Origin: Dipteris shenzhenensis
Lineage: Eukaryota; Polypodiophyta; Polypodiopsida; Gleicheniales
Length of the DNA: 64,000 nucleotides
Direction: 5' to 3' (one strand)
Assembly: GCA_047967505.1 (NCBI GenBank)
Contig: CM106539.1
The notes beneath the pieces are model-generated. The model ran no database searches and was not told where the DNA came from. It saw nothing but the letters and a program-made list of their open reading frames with translations. Below, piece by piece: positions 1 through 10,089 of this stretch; within the stretch, counting starts at the first letter, position 1, and every line of letters starts with the position of its first letter. Made by a program: the position numbers and the translations under genes.

Positions 1-890
1 GAGGGCGAGCACCTTTGGCCATAGTAGAGTTCTGTGTTCTATTAGCACTCTGCTTCCCTGTGTTTTGGAAATCTGTAATGCGCTCTGCGTAAGCAATAGC
101 GCCAGCTGTGGTGGTGATGTTTGCTTTGAGGACATCAATGCGTAACGAGGGGTTTAGGCCTGAGATGAAAGCATGAAGGCAATCATCATCAGTTAAACCA
201 TCAATCTCCAGCACCAATGTAGTGAACTCAGAGATGTAGGAAGACGAGGAGCCTATTTGCTCCAACTGTCTAAGTTTTGAACGTGCTTGGAAGTCCGCAT
301 TGGCAGGTATGAACTGCTTACGGAGCACGTGTTCAAAACGTTCCCAAGTTAACACACTTTTGCCGTCCTTTAAGCGTCGTTGCCACCATAGGAAAGCTGT
401 ATCCTTGAGGAGGGAGGCTGCCAAGGCAATCTTTTTGCCTTCAGTGAGGTCAACAGTATCAAAGTACATGTGCAGTTTTGCGAGCCATTGGTCAACTGTT
501 CAGCGATTTCGTTGACCTTTGTAGGCTTCCGGAAGTTTAATGTCAAGTCTTTTAGTTTTAGAAGCTTGGAGTAAGCGGTAGAGGACACTGAGTTCAGTGT
601 TTTCTACCTCACGTTGGAACAAGTCCACAGTCGTCCGGTGGCGTCAAATCATCCTCTGTATGTGTGGTACTGCGAGAATCTTGGAGTTGTTGGACTTTCT
701 GGACCAAGTCAGAGATGCTATCTTGAAGCTGAGAAATTTGAAGTTGAAGTAGTGCTTCGCCTTGTAAGTTGACTTCAGGGGTCTTTTTTGGACTTGAGTC
801 GCTTATCTCTGGAGAGGCTGCACGCGAGCATTGCGACATATCGAAGATCCCTATGAGAAGAGCACGAACCTGTGCTCTAGTTTGTACCAT
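1..890 (-). pseudogene. gypsy-type gag, partial and broken
   Basis: This is the capsid (gag) region of a Ty3/gypsy-like retrotransposon, read on the minus strand and running off the left edge of the window. It opens at 890 with MVQTRAQ, a start typical of plant gypsy polyproteins. A Gln/Leu-rich segment that looks coiled-coil follows to about 620. Past a frameshift near 615 the reading frame carries the signature of the retrotransposon gag domain, with WLAKLHMYFD and FLWWQRRL followed by WERFEHVLRKQF and then an ISGLNP stretch. An in-frame stop near 495 falls where a tryptophan or similar residue is expected just before TVDQWL. The frameshift plus the stop make it a pseudogene. No zinc knuckle is visible before the edge. 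The 5' part of the same element has been displaced by the copia insertion at 1194-4516. Confidence 0.8.
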
Positions 891-1188
891 TCTTGGGAGA
901 AAATCTGGGCTGCTCCCTGAGGTTGCTCATGTTGGAGGGGGCAGGCGAGGTAGGATGGAACCACTCGTGGAAATCTAGTAAAGGAGGTCCTGTCTGAGGT
1001 AACACTGGTGATGCCGAAGTGGGTGTTACTACTCATGAGAGTACAGGGGTAGGTTGCAGAGTCAACGGATCTGAGAAGGGATAAGGAGCTGCTGTTGGGA
1101 GTGGAGGATATCCAGGAGGAGTGCCTTCAAAGTGTCAATACTATCTTGGGGAAGGTAAAACCTGTAAAGGAGGATATCTGGGAGCTGA

Positions 1189-1193
1189 GAAAG
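1189..1193. repeat. target site duplication GAAAG, left copy
   Basis: GAAAG directly abuts the left end of the copia LTR and is repeated at 4517-4521 directly after the other end. A 5 bp duplication is what copia integrase produces, so this fixes the element boundaries. Confidence 0.9.
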
Positions 1194-1908
1194 TATTAAA
1201 ATGGCAGCGGAAGATGCAAACAAACTGGAATTATAGAGCCATACAGAGAACACTAGAGATAACAAAATGTGCCACAACTGATCTGCTGTAAATCAGCCCT
1301 TAAACCAGGGCAGCAACTGAAATACAAGATATCTTGAATAAGATAAGAAAACAGGAGCTGCAGGAGAGGCTGAACTGAAGCAGAGAAAAAGAGGGGACAC
1401 AAGAAAGCTGAAGCCTAAGAGCACGGAGGCAGGAGAAGCCTGAAACGAAGAGGCAGGGGCCTGGAGTGAAGAGGCTAGAGGAGCCTGAACTGAGGAGGCA
1501 AGAGCCTAGAGAAGAGGAGGCTGAAGGAGCCTGGAAGAGGCAGGAACCTTGGAACAAGGGAACTGTAGAGGCCTGAGCGAGGAGGCAAGAGCCCTGAAGA
1601 GGCAAGATCTGCTGCGGGAGTGTGGGCAGCCAACTGAGCAGCTGAGAGGGGGCTCTGAGGGGATGGTCAGGAGCAGGCTGTATGCTGGAGCCTTGAGGAG
1701 CTGCAAGAAGTGATAGAGGAAGTGAAGGGAAGGAGTCCCTTTTATAGGGCAGGCCAGGGGGGGAGTCGGCCAGTTTGCCTGGACCGACCAGCCTGGTCGG
1801 TCAGGCCAATTGGGCCGACCAGCTGGTCGGCCAGCCTACCCCCTCTGGCCCCCCTTGCTGCGTGGGGGCTGGTCGGCCAGCCACTCCTGGAGATGCATAT
1901 TCTCAACA
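1194..1908 (-). repeat. 3' LTR of the copia element
   Basis: Nearly identical to 3798-4516. Read on the minus strand it starts TGTTGAGAATATGCATC and ends CCATTTTAATA. Its centre is a low-complexity purine-rich stretch built from short units of the GAGGCAGGAGCCTG type. Near its 5' end, at about 1770-1880 on the plus strand, there are several CTGGTCGG/CCGACCAG inverted motifs that could fold. Confidence 0.93.
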
Positions 1909-1917
1909 CCCCCTCTC
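1909..1917 (-). other. polypurine tract of the copia element
   Basis: On the minus strand the bases just upstream of the 3' LTR read GAGAGGGGG and are followed directly by the LTR start TGTTGAG. This is the expected position and composition of the plus-strand primer for reverse transcription. Confidence 0.85.
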
Positions 1918-1929
1918 AACTCCAGGGTG

Positions 1930-3733
1930 TGGCACAAGACCCAGAGAGCTGGTATGACGTTGGAGAAGGGGAGGAGAAACAGATTTGGTAAATATGTCGG
2001 CGACGTTGTCGGAAGTGGTGCTGAATAGGAGCACAATGGTACCGTCAAGAACCTTCTCTCGCGTGTAGTGGTACTGAATTTCAATGTGTTTTGTCCGAGC
2101 ATGGAAAACCGGATTGCGAGCAAGGGCAATACAGCTTTGATTGTAAAAGTGTGGTAGAAGTGGGTTGCTGAAAACCACAATCGAGAAGAAGGCGCCGAAG
2201 CCACACAGCCTCACAGGTGGCACTACACATAGCCCGATACTCAGCCTCGGTGGAAGATAGGGCGACCGTGGGTTGGCGTTTACTGGACCAGGAGATAGCC
2301 GCAGAGCCAAAGGAGAAAACATAGCCCGTGGTAGAGCGGCGAGAATCGGGGTCGCCAGCCCAATCGGAGTCACTCCAACCTCGGAGAGTGAGCGGGGAAG
2401 GAGAGGAACCACCGGCAGCATAAAAGAGCCCGAAAGTAGAGGTCCCCTGAAGATAGCGGAGGAGACGTCGAGCAGCTTGCCAATGAGAAAGCGAAGGGGT
2501 TTGCATGAAGGTACTGAGGGTGCCGACAGAGAAGCCGAGATCCAGTCGAGTGTTAAGTAGCCAAAGAAGAGATCCAACAAGTTGGCGATAGAGGGAGGCA
2601 TCAGGATAAGCAGTGGACCCAGAAGCAGAGAGTTTAGCGTTGGGATCCATGGGAGAGGTGATGGGCCGACAGTCAGCCATGTGGAAAGTTTCGAGGAGCT
2701 CGTGAACATAGCGTTGCTGAGAGACAAAATACCCCCTCTTAGTCTGCCAAATCTCAAGACCCAAGAAAAAATGGAGAAGGCCCATATCCGTCATCTCAAA
2801 TTCAGTTTGAAGAGCAACTTTAATGGCAAGGATATGATTGGTATGACTCCCGGTGAGGATTAAATCATCCACATAAAGAATGATGAAGGTATGAAGCTGT
2901 CCTTCATGAAAAAGATAAAGATTGGGATCAGCCAGAGAGCGAAGAAGTCCTTGGCGGCAGAAGAAGGTATCAATACGCTGATTCCAGGCCCGAGGAGCTT
3001 GCTTGAGACCGTAGAGAGCCTTGCGAAGGCGACAAACCATGAAAGGAGAACGAGAATTAATGAAGCCGGGTGGCTGATCCACATATACCTCTTCATGAAG
3101 ATCACCATTCAAAAATGCAGATTTGACGTCCATTTGAAAGATGGGCCACTGATGGTGGGCTGCAAGAGCGAGGATCGTGCGGATGGTGCTCATCCGGGCG
3201 GTAGGTGCAAAGGTCTCCCCATAGTCGATGCCGGGTCGTTGGGCATAGCCTTTAGCCACCAGCCGAGCTTTATACTTGTCGACAGAACCATCAGAGGCGT
3301 ATTTTGTTTTGAAAATCCACCGGACACCAATGACGGAACGATGTGAGGGACGAGGGACAAGGTCCCAGGTGTGGTTCCGAAGAAGAGCATGAATTTCCGC
3401 TTCCATAGCCTGTTTCCAATGAGGCTGGGCCAGAGCCTGAGGAACGGTAGTGGGCTCACGAGTGGCGAGGATGCGAGACATAAGGGCGTAATTGACATGA
3501 AGGGGATCAGAAGAGGACGGTGGGAGATGGCGATGAGAGCGACGAGGCCCATCATCAGGGGGTGGTTCGGAGTAGGGATCCTCAAGACCGGAGGAGCGGA
3601 GAGTATCAATGAGCCATCGCGGAACACGTACCGAGCGGGGTTCCAAAGGAGGCGCAAACGAGGGTGGAGCCGGAGAAGGAGGGGAGAAGAGAGCTCTGTA
3701 GTCAGTGGGAAGGAGAGTTGCTGACGAGGACAA
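1930..3733 (-). pseudogene. copia pol: reverse transcriptase and RNase H, one frameshift
   Basis: A long open frame (2081-3733, 550 codons) encodes the C-terminal half of a copia polyprotein. A proline-rich linker fills about residues 1-80. The RT core follows with KARLVAKGYAQ (about 155-165), the first catalytic Asp in MDVKSAFLNG (201-210) and YVDD at 287-290. RNase H is seen as DSDWAGD (455-461) and STEAEY (494-499). Near 2145 the frame shifts: the expected RNase H tail continues in another minus frame with NQSCIALARNP, ARTKHIE and DNVADIFTK down to about 1930. Integrase, protease and gag are absent upstream, so the ORF begins as an N-truncated pol. Catalytic residues in RT look intact, but the shift should disable RNase H. 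Confidence 0.92.
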
Positions 3734-3780
3734 ACTTCTTCAACTTCATCAATATAGAAGTTCCCAGATCAGAGAGTAAC

Positions 3781-3797
3781 CTGGTGCTCTGATACCA
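3781..3797 (-). other. primer binding site, initiator tRNA-Met
   Basis: Read on the minus strand this is TGGTATCAGAGCACCAG directly after the 5' LTR. TGGTATCAGAGC complements the 3' end of plant initiator tRNA-Met and is the standard copia primer site. Confidence 0.92.
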
Positions 3798-4516
3798 TAT
3801 TAAAATGGCAGCGGAAGATGCAAACAAACTGGAATTATAGAGCCATACAGAGAACACTAGAGATAACAAAATGTGCCACAACTGATCTGCTGTAAATCAG
3901 CCCTTAAACCAGGGCAGCAACTGAAATACAAGATATCTTGAATAAGATAAGAAAACAGGAGCTGCAGGAGAGGCTGAGAACTGAAGCAGAGAAAAAGGGG
4001 GGACACAAGAAAGCTGAAGCCTGAGAGCACGGAGGCAGGAGAAGCCTGAAACGAAGAGGCAGGGGCCTGGAGTGAAGAGGCTAGAGGAGCCTGAACTGAG
4101 GAGGCAAGAGCCTAGAGAAGAGGAGGCTGAAGGAGCCTGGGTGAAGAGGCAGGAACCTTGGAACAAGGGAACTGTAGAGGCCTGAGCGAGGAGGCAAGAG
4201 CCCTGAAGAGGCAAGATCTGCTGCGGGAGTGTGGGCAGCCAACTGAGCAGCTGAGAGGGGGCTCTGAGGGGATGGTCAGGAGCAGGCTGTATGCTGGAGC
4301 CTTGAGGAGCTGCAAGAAGTGATAGAGGAAGTGAAGGGAAGGAGTCCCTTTTATAGGGCAGGCCAGGGGGGGAGTCGGCCAGTTTGCCTGGACCGACCAG
4401 CCTGGTCGGTCAGGCCAATGGGGCCGACCAGCTGGTCGGCCAGCCTACCCCCTCTGGCCCCCTTGCTGCGTGGGGGCTGGTCGGCCAGCCACTCCTGGAG
4501 ATGCATATTCTCGACA
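3798..4516 (-). repeat. 5' LTR of the copia element
   Basis: Nearly identical to 1194-1908. On the minus strand it starts TGTCGAGAATATGCATC and ends next to the tRNA-Met primer site. Differences from the other LTR include a 2 bp indel near 3975, a small indel near 4140, single base changes, and one base at the terminus (TGTCG against TGTTG). Confidence 0.93.
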
Positions 4517-4521
4517 GAAAG
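4517..4521. repeat. target site duplication GAAAG, right copy
   Basis: GAAAG follows directly after the LTR terminus and matches 1189-1193. Confidence 0.9.
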
Positions 4522-5540
4522 AGGTGGAGAGTACCTTGGAGATGCTGAAGCTGAGGGGTAAAAGTCTCTCCAAAGATGAACATCAAACTCGTGAGGAATA
4601 TCGGGTTCTGGGTATCTACGTGTCTCATGGAACACAACCTGGACTGTCATGAGGAAGTAATGTAATTGAGGTGCCTCACGCAGAAGGTATAGGATGTGGT
4701 CCAAGTCACTGGAAGGGCACGTGACACAGAAGACCCACGATGCAAAAGCTCCGAAATGGGCTGGTTGTGCAATCTAAACACGATATTGTGTGGTAGATGA
4801 TGCCTGAGGTGTCCTTGAAGGGACTGGGGAATTACCAAGGGTTTCCATGCTTTAAGGAGGAGGCTTTCATTTGCTGTAATTTGATAATGAGCGTCAAATA
4901 ACAATATGAAAGAGAATCCTTAGAAATAGAATGGAAAGAATCCACCTGGCATAGATTAGATCTGCCAATTAGTTGCGTAGAAAAGGCCTGCAGATCACTG
5001 TCCGGAGGTCCATGTTGCTGTTCTTGCAAGTCCACGTGGATGTGTGAACAAGAAACAGGTACCTGGCGAGACTTTCGAGCCAGATGGACGTTGGCAGAGG
5101 CATTTTTCAGATTGCATGAGATCTGACGCACTTTTCCTGTGTGGAAGTTCGTAGCCTGGTGAAGCTGGCCTGCGTTGAAACCTATGGGGTACTAGAAGAG
5201 GACCGAGCTTGGCTAGACCGAAAGAAAGGGCTGCCAAGAGTCGCTGTTCACAGGCTATGCACAGCAGGGACTAGGCTGATTTAATTTGCTGGCAGAGGCT
5301 GCTTGCATCTGGCACTGATTGAGGGAAGTGCGTTGCTTGCTTCTAGGGCCAATTTGCGGGCAGCAAAGGCTGATGATCTAGGCCAAGAAAGACTAGCTGG
5401 AAACCAGGGCAGCAAATCGGCTGATGGAGAGCTGCGTATGGCGTTGAAGAGATGCGAACCTGCGTGACAAATTTCTGTACGGGCGTCAAACGGGAATCGT
5501 CATTTTTGTTTGGCTGCCTAGGTTGGGTGGTTGCCAAAAA
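4522..5540 (-). other. probable 5' leader of the disrupted gypsy-type element
   Basis: This DNA would have adjoined 1193 before the copia insertion, so it lies just upstream of the minus-strand gag. Only short open frames are present, none recognisable, and no LTR pair or primer site could be fixed. The assignment rests on position only. Confidence 0.35.
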
Positions 5541-6105
5541 TTAAAACGTGGGTTGCCTTGTACCTAGGGTAGTCTAGGGTTAGGCCTTGGGTGTAGGGCT
5601 GGTTGCCCTTTTTAGGCCCTCTAGGTACCCTTTTGTAATTGGTGCTTGGTGCCAAAGGGTCTGCCTATTCTAAAGGGTGTGACCCTTGGAATAGGTGTAC
5701 CTTTTTATGAAGGGGTGTGACCCGGTTTTAAAAAGGGGTGTCCCCACATGAAAAGATGTCCTTTTTTCCACGATGGGGTGTGTCCCTTGGGTGAGGAGTC
5801 AGAAACTCTCCATCGAAAGGTGTGTCCGATGGTGGAAAAGGTGCGTCCCTTGGTTTTGGGACAGCCCAAGCACATCAAAAGACACGATTTTTGTCGTGTC
5901 CATTCACATCAGCTCGTGATGTGAGGGAGATGGAGAGGCCACTAGTGACTTTAGGTGGGGTTGGCGCTAAAAAATTTTACGCTCATTCTCTCCATCTCTT
6001 CCATGCACAACGTGTGTGGATATCCTTCTAACGGAAAGAGATGTATCAGATAGGCGCTAGAAGGTGGGGGGCATTTCGTACAGGCAGGAGTGAAATTTAA
6101 TCTAA
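5541..6105. repeat. LTR-like region rich in GGGTGTGACCC motifs
   Basis: From about 5670 to 5850 there is a run of degenerate short motifs of the type AAGGGTGTGACCCTT (exact at 5673-5687), AAAGGGGTGTCCCC and ATGGGGTGTGTCCC. A small perfect hairpin (GACACGA with TCGTGTC) lies at about 5880-5900. The same 15-mer and the same style of motif recur at 7196-7370, suggesting that both belong to LTRs of one copia family, now separated by the LINE at 6106-7068. Boundaries are not resolved. Confidence 0.4.
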
Positions 6106-7068
6106 TATCACTATAAGAAATCCTAGACCATCCCCTTCTTTCGTTACACGGTCAGTAATGCCAAGAGATTTCAGCTCAGTAGTAGAGGTTGGAGACCCTC
6201 CAGAGTTCCTCGTTGGGAGACTTTTGGTATTACTGCGGATCAGCAGAGGTACTTCTGGAGGAGGCTCTGGAAATCCCACAGGAATAGAAAGATCACTATC
6301 TTCTTTTGGCTTTCTATTCATGGAGGGATTGCAGTGAACCTTTGGAGGTCCAGATTCGGAGCCGACCCTACTTGCCCTCGTTGCCTTTCTGCTTCGGAGT
6401 CTATTCAGCATTGCTTATGGGATTGCAGACAGGCGAGATTGATTTGGATGGGGATAGCCAGGATCTTCAGTCACTTTGCCCATTCCCCACTCTTTATGAC
6501 TTGGGGCTCGGTGGCTTGGCTTTCTCTTACAGGACCTCAGGTTTTCTATGAGGGACTTGACTCCTCCCGGGCCATTTCGGTTCGACATCATCGGGTTGAG
6601 CTCTGCTCGTTGGATGTGGTTACACACCGTCCTTTTACAGCTGTACATGCCTCTGTGGATACTTCTTGGGAGATTATAGCGAGCATAGCAGCCTGGCATA
6701 TCTGGAGATCCAGATGCACAGAGGCTATGGAGGGTACTCAGGTTCATCCCTCGCACACATTGGCTAGTATCTGGACAGACATCGTACACACTCTGATGGC
6801 CGTATGGACGGGTATGCAGGGGGACTCCCGTGCAGCCTCAGCTAGGAGGGCTTCTTTCTTCAGGGAATGGAAGGATTCTCCTTTCTTCTCTGAATCTACT
6901 ACAGGGTTGAGATGGCACTTTCAGCTTCAGCCTTGGTTTCTTTCCACCTCACTCTGAGGGGGTTTTTTATTATCCTCATGATTTCATGATGTATTCCGCT
7001 TTGAGCTTGCTCTCGCGGGTTTTTGTTCTTACTTAATAGAAGTCTTTTTCATGAAAAAAAAAAAAAAA
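6106..7068 (+). mobile_element. 5'-truncated LINE with poly-A tail
   Basis: The fragment holds only the C-terminal end of a LINE ORF2 and its short 3' UTR, and ends in a run of A at 7054-7068. The 5' truncation and poly-A tail are the normal signature of an L1-type insertion. The start near 6106 is an estimate and no convincing target duplication was found. Confidence 0.7.
6190..6957 (+). pseudogene. LINE ORF2 C-terminal zinc-binding (zf-RVT) region
   Basis: The open frame reads through FWLSIHGGIAVNLWRSRFG and DPTCPRCL to ESIQHCLWDC, the spacing of Cys and His that marks the zf-RVT domain after the reverse transcriptase of plant L1-like LINEs. A Trp-rich tail (WHIWRSRC, WTDIVHTL) follows and the frame stops at 6957. 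ATG-started translation would begin at 6334, but the match continues upstream of that, so it is a fragment of a larger protein with no RT or endonuclease left. It is not a host gene. Confidence 0.75.
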
Positions 7069-7069
7069 G

Positions 7070-7420
7070 AAATGTGCTAAAGAACAGAAAGGAGACTGAA
7101 ATAGCAGAGAACAAGGAATATTTGTATTGCTTGAGTGTCTGTAATGTGTTATCCATACAGTTGGGCCTCTCTTATATAGAGAGTGAAGAGTCACACATGA
7201 AAAGGTGTGTACTCCAAAGTGTATGTGCATGAAGAGGTGTGTACCCCTTGTGAAGGGTGTGACCCTTGATGAGAGACAATGGGAGTGTCTCTTCAATAGA
7301 ATGTCCCTTGTGAAGGGTTGTGCCTCATAGGAAGTGTCCCGTCGAAAGGGCATACCCTTCCACAAGTGTCCATTCATCAAACCATCCATAAGTCTAAGAT
7401 ATAGAGAAAGGAATACATCA
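7070..7420 (-). repeat. LTR-like region with TATA box
   Basis: On the minus strand a TATATAAG box (about 7172-7182) lies in CTCTCTATATAAGAGAGG, downstream of repeated AAGGGTGTGACCCTT-type motifs (exact at 7253-7267). The arrangement of motif cluster, TATA box and then about 100 bp up to the LINE resembles U3 followed by R/U5 of an LTR. It lies just downstream of the copia gag remnant at 7447-7900, so it may be the 3' LTR of that element. Confidence 0.45.
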
Positions 7421-7446
7421 CAAATCGTGACAATCTTTTTGCTTCT

Positions 7447-7900
7447 TGCTGCAGAACCTCTCCACATGTCCTGGTTTATTACAATAGAAATAAGTACGAG
7501 TATCCGTTGTAGCTTTTCTTTTCTCCTTCACTGTATAAGGAGGTTCTCCAATATTCTGTAGAGCAATCTCTCTCTTTTCCTCACTAAGCAGTAAAGCGAC
7601 CGCATCAACAAAATCAAGATCTTCATCAAGTCATATAATCCTAGCTGTTTCAGGTACTTGGAAGGCAAACTAGCGAGCAGAATAGCCTTCTTGTCTTCAT
7701 CCTCTATCTTTGAACCGAGCGAGTGCAATTGCCTAAGTAGTGACTGCATACGATTAAGATATGTACCCAGAGATTCAGACTCGTCCATCTGTAGACTGAA
7801 AAGTTCTACAATCTATGGCAGATATACATCCACAAGACATGGGTGTCCTCCACATGGCCACATGCAACCAAGATAGCCCTTTACATAGAGCATTTCTCCC
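7447..7900 (-). pseudogene. copia gag remnant with degraded zinc knuckle
   Basis: The minus-strand frame from about 7800 contains MDESESLGTYLNRMQSLLRQ and LLASLPSKY, characteristic of the UBN2-type gag of copia elements. After a frame change, CNKPGHVERFC at about 7455-7490 is a CCHC zinc knuckle whose first cysteine has become tyrosine. No protease, integrase or RT follows; the sequence passes into the LTR-like region at 7070-7420. Internal deletion and frameshifts make it a relic. Gag-like sequence may extend to about 8150, but that part is not secure. Confidence 0.7.
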
Positions 7901-8383
7901 TCGGATCTTGTAGTATCTAGGGCAATGCATCAAGACTCCGAACTCTTGAGTGACAATCGAAGCTCAGAGGAGTGCACAACCGTTTGAGGTGCCATCTTCC
8001 ACCTTTGGTGCATGCCTGTTCGGAGTCTATTTGAGAAGCTCTCCTAACTTCACCTTGTACTTGTGGAACCCCACCCTGTACAGAAGCCCCCACAGTTGAC
8101 AGATTTGTAGATACATGTTTCCACCAACGAAAAGCAAAAAAATACTTTGTATCTCTCATAATCAGTATTCATCTAGTCGTGACTGGTCCAGAGCTTGATG
8201 TCTATACAGAGTCTAACAATTCCAACGTACACTATTCTTCCATTAGAGGAAACGTGAGATCACGAGAAAGTACTTGAGAGCATAGAAGAAATTTAGCCAA
8301 TATTTCTCAATCAAATCCGAGTGCAAATCAACTTGAATTAAGATGGAAAACTGCCAAAATAAAAAATGAGATCCATGTCTCAC

Positions 8384-9248
8384 CGTAAGATTACTGTGCC
8401 GTACTACATCAAATTCCTCATGTTCGCTGCAAACTTGATCAGGCTGTTCAGCAGAACGATAATGGGCTTGTATAAAATCCACAAGCACACCCATTGAGCT
8501 GTAGTTTCCTGGATGTAAGGCGGTCAATGAATGATCAAAAGTCAAGCAACACTTCAATCACAGATTGTTCTTCTTTGCTTACTGAATATATTAATGTAAT
8601 GATAAAACCAAAAATCCAAATGACGTCTTGATCATAGGATGATGCTCAGTTGGTTACCGCATGCTTTGATCGCATGGGACACTTGATCATGCTGGAACCC
8701 CATCTCCACGAGAAATTTTATTGCCTCGTACTCTTCTTTCTCCTGATAACCAAACAACACAGAATGTTAGCAACTCCCAAGCAGATAAAGAGTAAACAAT
8801 GGTGATGCTGTTGCTTCAATTACGATTGGTCTCTAGCTTTTAGATCCACATTACAGAGATTTCGCTATCCACAATATTTCACAGGCCTTGACAATGCATA
8901 TTGCAGTTTAATGCCTAATACCACAATAATTTCCCATCTCCAGTGAGTAAATTACTTACACAGCTCTGCACATCTGCTCCCAATTCATAATCTGTGTAGG
9001 GCCCAATAACAATTTTAGTACAACAAGACACTCACCATTCGGTAATTGAAAGTTACCTCTCCAAAGAACTTCGAATTGGCTCTCTCTCCAAGTGTATTCT
9101 CCATCTTCTCATCTAATCCTGCATAAGATTCGATCTTAGAAGTGGGGGGGAAGTTGAGGAAGAAACAGAAGCGAGCCTTGGCAGAGGGAGAAGGGACAAC
9201 TTGAGAAAGAGAGAGGGTCTTCCGAACACAACATGCAACAACAGGCAT
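8384..9248 (-). CDS. UBA-domain gene, three exons, partial
   Basis: Three exons with consistent phases read on the minus strand: 9248-9036 (from the most upstream ATG), 8742-8658 and 8508-8384. All introns begin GT; the visible acceptors end ATCAG and TCCAG. Exons 2 and 3 together encode a compact ubiquitin-associated (UBA) three-helix domain: FLVEMGFQHDQVSHAIKACG carries the MGF loop, and NYSSMGVLVDFIQAHY supplies helix 3. No stops interrupt these exons, and exon 3 ends at a good donor (ACG/GTGAG). No further exons could be recognised below 8384, so the gene is either truncated or continues in unrecognisable form. A second copy of exons 2-3 lies at 60644-61009 on the plus strand. A UBA domain binds ubiquitin. 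Candidates are a DRM-type DNA methyltransferase N-terminus or a ubiquitin adaptor, but I cannot choose between them. Confidence 0.55.
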
Positions 9249-9597
9249 GCATGCTCGTGGGCAACTTAGTCTTTCATTTTCCCGCTACATATGTTCTCAA
9301 ATTTGACGGGACTGTAGCTTGTGGGCACACGTTATCATGTAGCTGTGGAGCTTTGCCTTGACGCAGCGCTTTATCCTTGCGGGCAAGATAAGAGCTCGCA
9401 TTCAGCATCAAACTCGTAGTAAGCGGAAGCAAGGCTATAAAGGCACCTGGCAAAGGATTGAGCTGAAGTTACGGGTGGGTGGTAGAGCGAGAAGGCGAGG
9501 ACGTACGAGCCGTGCATGGGGAGCAGGGCGACGTCCACTCAAGAGCCACTCACTCTCCTAAGCACTCAAAATATCATATTAACTAGTGGATTGCCAC

Positions 9598-9695
9598 GAT
9601 GTGTGTGTTTTGTGTGCATGTACACACGTGTGTATGTGTATAGTCACTGTGTACATGGTGTGTGTGTGTAGGTGTGTGTGAGAGAGTGTGGCCTC
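9598..9695. repeat. (TG)n-rich microsatellite
   Basis: Interrupted TG repeats with embedded TGTACACA/TGTGCATG palindromic words. Simple sequence with no coding signal. Confidence 0.85.
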
Positions 9696-9734
9696 TGCTC
9701 TCCAGCCTCGCCAAGGATTCCTTACAGGCCCCCT

Positions 9735-10085
9735 TTCTGTCCGTACACCTGTACAGTCGCAGTATGGTTTTCGTACGACCGTACAAGCAGCTAGCATAGG
9801 CTCGACTTACCTTTGCGCAGATCCGCACGCAGATCTGTACTTGTCTGCATCACCGCACTCTTTTTTTGACGTCTGCTTTCCATACGTCCGTACATTCTTG
9901 TCAGTATTTTCGTAGAGCGTAGTCCTTTCCGTGCCCCATCAGCATCTCCGTACAATCCAGCCTCTTCCGTACAGTCCCGTTAAATCCAGTACCTATTCCG
10001 TATAGTTCTGGGTTTTCCTCCTGTGCTTTTCCGTACAGTTCTCTGTCTCGTTTTCTTTCACTCTATACTTCGCCGTACAGTCTTT
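9735..10085. repeat. cluster of CCGTACA(GT) motifs
   Basis: The word CCGTACA or a one-base variant occurs about ten times at irregular spacing, in TTCCGTACAGT, CGTCCGTACAT and similar contexts. It sits directly ahead of the LINE at about 10090 and may be the 5' UTR of that LINE. No gene is seen here. Confidence 0.6.
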
Positions 10086-10089
10086 CTTG

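Larger units (their letters stand above)
1194..4516 (-). mobile_element. Ty1/copia LTR retrotransposon, internally deleted, young
   Basis: This is a copia element on the minus strand with both LTRs (1194-1908 and 3798-4516), a primer binding site next to the 5' LTR, a polypurine tract next to the 3' LTR and GAAAG target duplications. It is inserted into an older gypsy-type element. The internal region starts close after the primer site and goes almost straight into the linker ahead of reverse transcriptase. Gag, protease and integrase are therefore missing, and the element depends on other copies for mobility. The two LTRs differ by only a handful of substitutions and three small indels over about 715 bp, which points to a recent insertion. 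Confidence 0.95.

Noticed and set aside
2273-3724. Plus-strand frames of 80-151 codons across 2.3-3.7 kb
   Set aside because: They are shadows of the copia pol frame on the minus strand.
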